Part shown: piece after piece, positions 1-5,455 of the stretch
How positions within the stretch are numbered: the stretch's first letter is position 1
Layout: each line of letters opens with the position of its first letter
NCBI GenBank assembly: GCA_017411125.1
Contig: JAFPNP010000107.1
Location: 1 to 6,802 of the forward strand
Reading direction: 5' to 3'
Length of the DNA: 6,802 nt
Source of the DNA: Kiritimatiellia bacterium
GTDB lineage: Bacteria; Verrucomicrobiota; Kiritimatiellia; RFP12; UBA1067
Program-made: the position numbers and the translations under genes
Notes under the pieces: generated by a model
The model's database searches: none
What the model was told of the DNA's origin: nothing
Seen by the model: only the letters and a program-made list of their open reading frames with translations

Positions 1-2
1 GA

Positions 3-1307
3 TGTTCGGTGGACGGAATTTACGTGCTCGAAGATGCCGTATTCGCCGCGACGAGGGTGTTTTGCGGATGCACGATGGAAGTGAACATCGTGACCCAGGA
101 GGTCGCGTCGCTGTCGGTATCCTTCGACAGGCCGGCGGTGATTTTCGAGAGGCAATACGAGAATGCGCCCGGCGAATGGATTGCGGGACGGTCGACGGAA
201 GTGTCGCTCCGCATATGCGCAAGCGGCGGCACGAACGGCGCGACCGTCGCGCTGTCGTATTCCAACATCGGCAAGCTGCTTCCGAAGGACGGCCCGATTG
301 CGCTTCCGCCGCGCGTCACGCTTCCGCCGCGCGCGACGTACTTCGCGTCGTTCACATTCACGGGAAAAGACGAAAGCGGATCGGAGGACGACATACGCGC
401 GGAAGGGACGCTTGTCGAAAACGAAACTGGCGAACGGATCGAGTCCGGCGGCGCAATGACCGCCGTGAGGGTGGAACTGAGGCCGCATGTCACCGCGCCG
501 CTCAACGACAAAATCAACCGCCATACATACGGCGTGTGCGAACTTGTGCAGCATCTCCAGTTTCCGTCAACGCCTGAAGTCACGTGGAATCCGATCGGCG
601 GTGGGTCTAACGAGGTTGTCAACGGAACGGCGTACTACCGCTGCCCACTTTATGGATGTGCAAATACTCTGCAAGCAGAAATAGGCGCGGCTCGCCATCT
701 GTTTGAAGTCGCGGTGATCGAACCCGACGGAATGGAATCGAAAGCTGTTGAGGCAATTGTGTATTCAAACGCCGTGCATACGGGGGAGGCCGGGGGAATA
801 GGCATGAGGCTTCATTTGTACGTCACGCCGCTTGACGTCTCGCTTTCCGAAATTGCCGTGCAGGAAGTGCCGTGTTTCACGTATACGGTTGCGGGGTATT
901 TTGAAAACCCTTACTTCAATGGTGCATTTGCGCATACCGGAGGCTGGTGGGGTGCAGGAGCAGGACGATGGGCCAACGTTGACGTTATAGGCAACAGGCT
1001 TATGGTATACGATATAGCTGCATACGAGACGAAGATACCCTGGCTGACGCCGAGCGGCACGCCAACCTCCAATTCCGCATACGCATGGACAGAAGGTCAT
1101 GCATACATGGATACGCCATTGGGCTGGAATATTAAGGATACCAGTGGAGACGCGCCTCCCTATCGGCAGTTCGGTGGAGATTTACAGCAAGTATTCAGGA
1201 TCGACCGTCATGGGCGCGTTGGCGTCTTTAAACTGGACAATTGGGTCACGCGGACAACCAATGATATCGTGACCATCTGGGGGCCGCATTCCGAACGAGA
1301 AGAATAA
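3..1307 (+). CDS. Large secreted beta-rich hypothetical protein, C-terminal part (5' end outside window)
   Basis: The frame is open from the first complete codon at base 3, with no RBS in front of the GTG at 9, so the gene very probably begins upstream; 434 codons are visible. No enzyme motif is seen. The visible part begins with a short Cys-containing stretch (Cys at the first residue and a CGC motif near residue 22). It continues as alternating beta-type sequence rich in T, V, G and N, as in Ig-like repeats of secreted proteins, and includes a small internal duplication (LPPRVT/LPPRAT). Further Cys occur in the middle (YRCPLYGC). The last 150 residues are rich in aromatics and Gly (GGWWGAGAGRW, GYFENPYF) and end with a short beta tail (VTRTTNDIV). 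From memory this resembles a family of very large secreted proteins in uncultured gut Kiritimatiellae, function unknown; I could not check this. It is the first gene of the operon with the next two. Confidence 0.85.
   Translation, partial: CSVDGIYVLEDAVFAATRVFCGCTMEVNIVTQEVASLSVSFDRPAVIFERQYENAPGEWIAGRSTEVSLRICASGGTNGATVALSYSNIGKLLPKDGPIALPPRVTLPPRATYFASFTFTGKDESGSEDDIRAEGTLVENETGERIESGGAMTAVRVELRPHVTAPLNDKINRHTYGVCELVQHLQFPSTPEVTWNPIGGGSNEVVNGTAYYRCPLYGCANTLQAEIGAARHLFEVAVIEPDGMESKAVEAIVYSNAVHTGEAGGIGMRLHLYVTPLDVSLSEIAVQEVPCFTYTVAGYFENPYFNGAFAHTGGWWGAGAGRWANVDVIGNRLMVYDIAAYETKIPWLTPSGTPTSNSAYAWTEGHAYMDTPLGWNIKDTSGDAPPYRQFGGDLQQVFRIDRHGRVGVFKLDNWVTRTTNDIVTIWGPHSEREE
301..333 (+). repeat. Short tandem duplication inside the first gene
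   Basis: A 15-base unit, CGCTTCCGCCGCGCG, occurs at 301-315 and again at 319-333, a period of 18 bases. It keeps the reading frame and encodes two consecutive LPPR-type hexads (LPPRVT, LPPRAT). This is probably a small in-frame slippage duplication within the coding sequence and not an independent element. Confidence 0.75.
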
Positions 1308-1324
1308 CTCAATGGAGGATTAAT

Positions 1325-2080
1325 ATGAAACTTGCAATTTTGATGGTGTCACTTCTTGTGTTAGCATATGTTCTTGTCACATCGTCGGGAAGCTGTAAAC
1401 AACTTCCGAACGTGGCTAAGTTCGAACAAGTGTCTGATCCGCAGATAGCCGAATTGAAAGAGGCGTTCAAGCGTTTCGCGACATGGCAGAAGTACATGGA
1501 CGCATTTCATCAAGTACGTTTCTGGGGAGATCATATAGGCACCAAAATAAATCGTATCAAAGACCCCGTCGTGCGCATGGAATATTTCAGAAAGTTCTCC
1601 GACCTTGCCTTTAGCGTGCAAATTGATGCAAGTGACTCAACCACGCGAAGCTATCAGTTGAAATCTTTCAATATAATGACTGATGAAGCAAAAACATGCG
1701 CATCAGTGTATAATGACGTCAATAGCCAATGGGACATTACGTTTCGTCGCCTGAAGACGTTCAAGAAAGAAATGCAAGCGGTTGAGACATTCTTTGAAGG
1801 GAAAGGGGGGCTTGAAACATTCAAGGGGGAGCGTGACGAATGGCAGGATTACCGCAGAAAAGTGAAAGGTGCGTACAAAAATGAGGACAAAATCGTGTCG
1901 CATTACTTCCGCGACACGAGGACTGCGGACGGCCTTACCTATGAACGCTGGCATTACCTGCATTCGCAATTCGAGGAGATACTTGGGCACAAGGTGGAAG
2001 TGTGGTCCAGCGTACTTGAAAAATGGGAGAAGGAGCGGAAGAGACGTGCCGCATTGGGCAAAACGGAGGAGTCGAAATGA
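1325..2080 (+). CDS. Helical, membrane-anchored or lipoprotein-like hypothetical protein
   Basis: 251 residues. The ATG at 1325 is supported by GGAGG at 1314-1318, six bases upstream, and lies 17 bases after the preceding stop. The N-terminus is Lys2 followed by a hydrophobic run (about residues 4-18) and then SSGSC with Cys24. This could be a lipoprotein signal, but the -3 position is Ser where Leu/Val/Ile is usual, so an uncleaved anchor or ordinary signal peptide is equally possible. The rest is charged and predicted helical, rich in K, E, R, F and W, with a very basic/acidic C-terminus (EKWEKERKRR) suggesting a coiled or helical bundle. No catalytic motif is recognised. The DNA is clearly more AT-rich than its neighbours: only 20 of 60 bases in 1321-1380 are G or C. 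It overlaps the next gene by 4 bases, so the two are translationally coupled. Function unknown. Confidence 0.85.
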   Translation: MKLAILMVSLLVLAYVLVTSSGSCKQLPNVAKFEQVSDPQIAELKEAFKRFATWQKYMDAFHQVRFWGDHIGTKINRIKDPVVRMEYFRKFSDLAFSVQIDASDSTTRSYQLKSFNIMTDEAKTCASVYNDVNSQWDITFRRLKTFKKEMQAVETFFEGKGGLETFKGERDEWQDYRRKVKGAYKNEDKIVSHYFRDTRTADGLTYERWHYLHSQFEEILGHKVEVWSSVLEKWEKERKRRAALGKTEESK

Positions 2081-2583
2081 CCGACACTAAGATGCCGTGC
2101 ATTGTCGCATCGTCGTTTTTGATGTTCGCGCCGCTTGCGCTGTTCGGGGCGGCGGCCGTGTCGCTACCGGCGCTGCCGCGCGGCGAGCTGCCCAACAGCG
2201 AGGTCGTCACGAACATCGCGCTCGACGTGGATTGCGTCCGGCTTGAAAGCTTGACGTTTCAGCTAGAGTTGAATGCGAGTCCGTCCAACAGTCTTTCGAT
2301 CGCTGTCGGCGCGGCCGACGGCGATTCATTGACATTGGAGGGCACGGACTTTGAATGGGGCTACGACTGCGGGAAGTGGTTTCGCGCCGACACGGAAACG
2401 GGGAATGTCGAAGAATGGCTGGATTCGCGCACAGGGCGCGTGTCGCGGACTTTGGCTATCCACAAGCGCGATTTCAAGCCGCAATGGAACCGGCTGCGGA
2501 TTGTCAAGCGTGGCATCGGCGACATCGAGATGAATGCGTCATATTCCAAGTCGTACACGAAGTTCACCATGCGCCTGAAATGA
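2077..2583 (+). CDS. Small secreted hypothetical protein, third gene of the operon
   Basis: 168 residues from the ATG at 2077, which overlaps the previous stop as ATGA. GGAGG at 2065-2069, seven bases upstream, decides this start over in-frame starts further upstream. The N-terminus has a hydrophobic stretch (about residues 8-29, ending AAAVSLPALP) that fits a signal peptide with a slightly long n-region. The mature part looks beta-rich: LESLTFQLELNASPSNSL, then two short motifs with acidic and aromatic residues (FEWGYDCGKWF), then a basic stretch with PQWNRLRIVKRG, ending in alternating beta sequence. No known enzyme signature is seen. From memory it resembles a small protein encoded just downstream of the same large secreted protein family in Kiritimatiellae; this is unverified. 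Tight coupling to the two genes before it suggests all three act together at the cell envelope. Confidence 0.82.
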   Translation: MTDTKMPCIVASSFLMFAPLALFGAAAVSLPALPRGELPNSEVVTNIALDVDCVRLESLTFQLELNASPSNSLSIAVGAADGDSLTLEGTDFEWGYDCGKWFRADTETGNVEEWLDSRTGRVSRTLAIHKRDFKPQWNRLRIVKRGIGDIEMNASYSKSYTKFTMRLK

Positions 2584-2596
2584 TTGCAATTCATTT

Positions 2597-2635
2597 GCGA
2601 AACGTCAGCGCGTCGCCGCGCGGCCGGGCGGAAAT
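2597..2635 (+). repeat. 39-base direct repeat, copy 1
   Basis: Aligned without gaps against 2697-2735, 31 of 39 positions are identical. Six of the eight differences are transitions. Copy 1 begins 13 bases after the stop of the third gene. The shared core includes GAAAC and CGGCC and ends in GGAAAT. Confidence 0.7.
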
Positions 2636-2649
2636 CAGGCGTCTAGCGG

Positions 2650-2673
2650 CGGCGCGTCGAGGACGACGCGCCG
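2650..2673 (+). terminator. Perfect GC-rich hairpin, possible operon terminator
   Basis: CGGCGCGTCG at 2650-2659 pairs perfectly with CGACGCGCCG at 2664-2673 around a four-base AGGA loop. It lies 66 bases after the stop of the third gene, a suitable place for ending that operon. The bases after the stem (TGTAATTGGGTTTG) are T-rich but contain no uninterrupted T run, so it is a weak intrinsic terminator at best; it could instead be a repeat-associated hairpin. Confidence 0.45.
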
Positions 2674-2696
2674 TGTAATTGGGTTTGTAATCTGAT

Positions 2697-2735
2697 GTGA
2701 AACATCTGCGCGGCGCCGCACGGCCAGATGGAAAT
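2697..2735 (+). repeat. 39-base direct repeat, copy 2
   Basis: Second copy of the element at 2597-2635, exactly 100 bases downstream. It ends next to the -10-like sequence before the large palindrome. In copy 1 the equivalent position reads TCTAG where copy 2 has ACTAG, so copy 1 may be a decayed duplicate of the same upstream region. Confidence 0.7.
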
Positions 2736-2736
2736 A

Positions 2737-2745
2737 TGGTACACT
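2737..2745 (+). promoter_or_regulatory. Candidate extended -10 element before the palindrome
   Basis: TGGTACACT reads as an extended -10 (TGn plus TACACT) followed by AGT. The promoter before the gene at 4571 has the near-identical TGGCATACTAGT. No good -35 hexamer sits 16-18 bases upstream (the position reads CGCACG), so the call rests on the -10 alone. Transcription would begin at about 2751-2753, roughly 20 bases before the large palindrome. Confidence 0.4.
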
Positions 2746-2771
2746 AGTGCCATGCGGCGATGAATTTGATG

Positions 2772-2896
2772 GAAACAACCAAGACAACTTTCAAAAACAA
2801 CTTTTTTCTGCGAACGGAACTTGAACAAGGCCGTCGGCGAAGTTCAAGGCGCGTCCGAAGGGCAAAGTTGTTTTTGAAAGTTGTCTTGGTTGTTTC
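2772..2896. repeat. 125-base near-palindromic element with perfect 33-base arms
   Basis: The left arm 2772-2804 (starting GAAACAACCAAGACAAC) is the exact reverse complement of the right arm 2864-2896. Symmetry continues inward about the same axis (base 2834). Pairs form at 2806-2809, 2811-2812, 2814-2816, 2820-2826 (CTTGAAC with GTTCAAG at 2842-2848) and 2830-2832. In all, 52 of 62 opposed positions can pair, two of them as T.G. The arms are AT-rich and the centre GC-rich. Neither end is followed by a T run, so it is not an ordinary terminator. No transposase is nearby. It could be a MITE or REP-type dispersed element, or a structured RNA; the sequence alone does not decide. Confidence 0.9.
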
Positions 2897-2902
2897 AAAA
2901 AC

Positions 2903-3301
2903 AAAATGCGTCGATGCATCGAGGATAACGCGTCTTGGCGATTCCGTCGTCGCGCTAGCGGGCGAGACGAACCGCGTGCCGCTTCTGATGGGCGTCGAAT
3001 ACGCCGTCACGTCGTCCGTGCTGCTCGACGTTTGGGCGGAAGATGGACACGCGACCATCGTGACGAACAATGCGCGCAACTACACGGTCTCGTGGCCGCT
3101 TTTGTTCGGCGTGGCGGTGTCGCAGGGCGGCGGATATTCGATCAACGTGCAGCCTTTCGATCCGGGCGGCGAGTTTTCATGTGCGCCGGATGTCGCGATG
3201 AGACGACTGGCGCGAATCTGTCACGTCAGGACTCCGCCATTGATCCGAAACGCGACGAGCGCGTTATTGCAATCGAATACGAAATGAAGGAAGCGAAGTG
3301 A
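2903..3301 (+). pseudogene. Frameshifted fragment of a large secreted protein
   Basis: The frame from 2760 runs through the palindrome and then reads as credible protein from about 2903 to 3179 (ALAGETNRVPLLMGVEY, then NVQPFDPGGEFS). After that it turns into unlikely sequence and stops at 3285-3287. In the -1 frame from 3182 the coding becomes sensible again (CAGCRDETTGANLS, ending IEYEMKEAK) and stops at 3299-3301. Restoring one G at about 3181 would join the parts as GGEFSWCAGC. From memory, a conserved segment with DPGG and a following Cys cluster lies in the N-terminal half of the family to which the first gene belongs; the fragment would correspond to what precedes base 1 of this window. 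Even repaired, the product from the ATG at 2760 would be only 180 residues, far shorter than such proteins. There is no RBS before 2760. A sequencing error at 3181 is possible. Confidence 0.6.
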
Positions 3302-3319
3302 AGCGCCTGTATGACCGCA

Positions 3320-3347
3320 TTGCGATTCGCAGAAGGGCGGGCATACT
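3320..3347 (+). promoter_or_regulatory. Weak candidate promoter in the gap before moxR
   Basis: TTGCGA at 3320-3325 and CATACT at 3342-3347 are 16 bases apart. The hexamers closely match the pair before the gene at 4571 (TTGCGT and CATACT). No ORF with an RBS follows before 3505, so if active it would give a longer moxR leader of about 150 bases. Apart from this and the moxR promoter, I see nothing convincing in 3302-3504. Confidence 0.3.
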
Positions 3348-3444
3348 ACGCCGGACAATTGCCAAATGCCGTGCTCGACTTGCAATTTCACGAAGTCGGA
3401 CAAATGACGCTACAGATCGCGCGGATTATCATTTGGTCACGTGC

Positions 3445-3474
3445 TGGACAAAACAGGGGAAACAGGCGTATAAT
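3445..3474 (+). promoter_or_regulatory. Promoter of moxR
   Basis: TGGACA at 3445-3450 (five of six to TTGACA) and a consensus TATAAT at 3469-3474 are separated by 18 bases. The predicted transcript start at about 3481 gives a leader of roughly 24 bases with AGGAGA at 3494-3499 before the ATG at 3505. This is the strongest promoter match in the window. Confidence 0.75.
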
Positions 3475-3504
3475 ATATCCGCTTTTGCAAAACAGGAGAA
3501 TTAA

Positions 3505-4494
3505 ATGGATCTGACGAACGCATCGAACAAGATTGCCGCGCAAGGCGAGCTGGTTGGCCGCATACGCGACGAAGTGGCCAAGGTGATCGTGGGCCAGGAA
3601 AAGCTCATAGACCGCCTTATTCTTGCGCTTGTGGCAAACGGCCACATTCTTCTCGAGGGCGTTCCAGGCCTCGCGAAAACCTTGAGCGTGAACACGCTCG
3701 CCAAGGCGCTCGGCCTTGACTTCAAGCGCATATCGTTCACTCCAGACCTTCTTCCGGCGGACGTCGTCGGAACGCTGATATACTCTCCGAAGACCGGCGA
3801 GTTTTCGCCGAAGAAGGGGCCGGTGTTCACGAACATGCTTCTTGCGGACGAAATCAACCGCGCCCCCGCGAAGGTGCAGAGCGCCTTGCTGGAATCGATG
3901 CAGGAGCGCCAGGTGACGATCGGCGAGACCACGTACCGTCTGCCCGAACCGTTCCTCGTGCTTGCTACGCAGAACCCCATCGAGCAGGAAGGCACGTACC
4001 CGCTCCCGGAGGCGCAGGTAGACCGGTTCATGTTCAAGTGCCTCGTGGAGACGCCTTCCAAGTCTGACGAGCGCCGCATCATGGACCGCTTCGCGCAGCA
4101 GGCGAAGGCGCCGGAGGTGAAGAGCGTTTGCACGCCGGAGGACATAGCGGGTCTTCGCGCCGCCTTGAAGGAAGTCTACTGCGACGAGAAGGTGGGCGAC
4201 TACATCCTCGACATCGTGTTCGCCACCCGCGAGCCGGACAAGACCAAAGGCCTTGAATCGCTCAAGGAACAGATACAGACCGGCGCTTCGCCGCGCGCGA
4301 CGCTCAGCATAAACCTCGCCGCGCGCGCGAACGCGCTCATGCACGGGCGCGCCTACGCCACGCCGCAGGATGTCAAGGAGGTCGCGCACGACGTGCTGCG
4401 CCACCGCATCCTGCTCACTTACGAGGCCGAAGCCGAGAACATTGACAGCGACAACGTCATAGACAAGATTCTCGCCACGATCCCCGTGCCGTGA
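3505..4494 (+). CDS. moxR: MoxR-family AAA+ ATPase
   Basis: 329 residues, typical for the family. ATP-driven chaperone-like AAA+ protein of the cytoplasm; MoxR relatives help mature or activate partner proteins, often with VWA-domain proteins. Visible motifs: Walker A GVPGLAKT (residues 52-59), the family signature FTPDLLPADVVGT (78-90), Walker B LLADEINRAP with D115 and E116, sensor-1 ATQNPIEQEGTYPLPEAQ with N157, the arginine-finger candidate R174 (VDRF), and sensor-2 GASPRA with R264 in the C-terminal lid. The ATG at 3505 follows AGGAGA at 3494-3499. All core residues are intact, so it should be active. MoxR genes are usually followed by DUF58 and VWA (Bat-type) genes; here the next gene is an unrelated TIM-barrel lipoprotein with its own promoter, so this copy stands alone in the window. 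Confidence 0.96.
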   Translation: MDLTNASNKIAAQGELVGRIRDEVAKVIVGQEKLIDRLILALVANGHILLEGVPGLAKTLSVNTLAKALGLDFKRISFTPDLLPADVVGTLIYSPKTGEFSPKKGPVFTNMLLADEINRAPAKVQSALLESMQERQVTIGETTYRLPEPFLVLATQNPIEQEGTYPLPEAQVDRFMFKCLVETPSKSDERRIMDRFAQQAKAPEVKSVCTPEDIAGLRAALKEVYCDEKVGDYILDIVFATREPDKTKGLESLKEQIQTGASPRATLSINLAARANALMHGRAYATPQDVKEVAHDVLRHRILLTYEAEAENIDSDNVIDKILATIPVP

Positions 4495-4508
4495 TTCGCC
4501 GTTTTCCC

Positions 4509-4537
4509 TTGCGTTGGTTGCGCGGATTTGGCATACT
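4509..4537 (+). promoter_or_regulatory. Promoter of the TIM-barrel lipoprotein-dxr-rseP run
   Basis: TTGCGT at 4509-4514 and CATACT at 4532-4537 are 17 bases apart, with a TGG extended -10 immediately before CATACT. The predicted start near 4544 leaves a short leader with GGAG at 4559-4562, eight bases before the ATG at 4571. It lies 15 bases after the moxR stop, and no clear terminator is seen between them, so some read-through from moxR is possible. Confidence 0.6.
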
Positions 4538-4570
4538 AGTCGCATTCGACATGCAAACGGAGAAAGACAA

Positions 4571-5455
4571 ATGATAGACCGCCGCTCGTTTTTCGGCCTT
4601 GGTGCGCTCGCAGCGTTCGCCGCAGGCTGCAACACCGTCACTTCCCGCTCATGCCGCGCCGCCGGACGCAAGGTGCAGTTCAAGTTCGGCATGGCCGGTT
4701 TTTCATGCCATCTCATGACGGTCGACGAGACGCTCGCGTTCATGAAGAAGCTCGACATGCACTATCTCTGCATCAAGGATTTCCATCTGCCGATGAAGTC
4801 CACGCAGGCCGAGATAGACGCATTCAAGCGCAAGTGCGCCGATTTCGACGTGACCGGCTACGGCGTCGGCCCGATCTACATGGGCAGCGACGACGAGTGC
4901 AAACGTGCGTTCGACTACGCCAAGGCGATCGGCGTGAAGACCGTCGTCGCCGTGCCGTTCGAAAAGAAGGAAAAGAAGCGCATGCACAGCCGCGCGCGCT
5001 GCGAGTTCCTGAGCGGCCTCTGCGCGAAGTACGATCTCAGGGTGGCCATCCACAACCACGGGCCGGACATCCCGGACTGTTACCCCACCGGCGAGTCGTC
5101 CTTCAACATGGTCAAGGATCTCGATCCGCGCATGGGTCTCTGTCTGGATATCGGCCACGACTACCGCGCGAAAGCCAACCCTGCCGATTCCGTGCGCCGC
5201 TTCCACACGCGCCTGTTCGACATGCACGTGAAGAACATCCTTCTCAAGCCGAAATATCACGCCGTTCCGATGCCGCGCGGCGAGATGGATCTCTGGGAGG
5301 TCGTCAATGCGCTTGTGGATGTCGGCTACGCGGGGTGCTGTTCGCTTGAATACGAATCCTTCCCGCGCAAAGGCTCGAAGCCCGGCATAAAGGAGATGGA
5401 CGTGGCGGAGTGCGTCGGATACTTCAAGGGCCTCATGAAGGCCGCAGAAGGTTGA
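4571..5455 (+). CDS. Tat-exported lipoprotein, sugar phosphate isomerase/epimerase (xylose isomerase-like TIM barrel)
   Basis: 294 residues from the ATG at 4571, chosen because GGAG precedes it and the signal peptide starts there; upstream in-frame TTG codons overlap the promoter. The N-terminus is a twin-arginine signal (D-R4-R5-S-F-F), a hydrophobic run, and AAGC with Cys20 as lipidation site, so it should be exported folded and anchored in the envelope. The rest fits the AP_endonuc_2/xylose isomerase-like TIM barrel. Candidate metal ligands are HNHG (H161, H163), CLDIGH (D193, H196), DMHVKN (H219) and SLEYE (E260, E262). The first position is His where many family members have Glu, as seen in exported PVC and Bacteroidetes relatives. 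The substrate is unknown; related exported proteins include isomerases, epimerases and 3-keto-glycoside lyases. It overlaps dxr by four bases (TTGA), an unusual partner for an isoprenoid gene. Confidence 0.88.
   Translation: MIDRRSFFGLGALAAFAAGCNTVTSRSCRAAGRKVQFKFGMAGFSCHLMTVDETLAFMKKLDMHYLCIKDFHLPMKSTQAEIDAFKRKCADFDVTGYGVGPIYMGSDDECKRAFDYAKAIGVKTVVAVPFEKKEKKRMHSRARCEFLSGLCAKYDLRVAIHNHGPDIPDCYPTGESSFNMVKDLDPRMGLCLDIGHDYRAKANPADSVRRFHTRLFDMHVKNILLKPKYHAVPMPRGEMDLWEVVNALVDVGYAGCCSLEYESFPRKGSKPGIKEMDVAECVGYFKGLMKAAEG

Noticed and set aside
2..577. Arg-rich open frame on the plus strand at the left edge (191 codons)
   Set aside because: It is a shadow of the first gene in another frame, with extreme Arg content and no RBS.
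2772..2896. Large palindrome as an intrinsic terminator
   Set aside because: No T run follows the hairpin on either strand, and the stem is far longer than a terminator needs.
2597..2896. Repeats here as a CRISPR array
   Set aside because: There are only two imperfect direct copies, no regular spacer series and no cas genes.
3298..3514. Two small overlapping frames between the gene fragment and moxR (68 and 67 codons)
   Set aside because: Neither has an RBS, both run through the moxR promoter and into its start, and the sequences look non-coding.
4514..4570. Upstream TTG start for the TIM-barrel lipoprotein
   Set aside because: It would lie inside the promoter and bury the Tat signal 19 residues from the N-terminus; the ATG at 4571 has a proper RBS.
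3388..4758. Long open frame on the minus strand (456 codons)
   Set aside because: It is antisense to moxR with its Walker and sensor motifs, is rich in Arg, His and Leu in a pattern typical of the complement of GC-rich coding DNA, and has no family motif.
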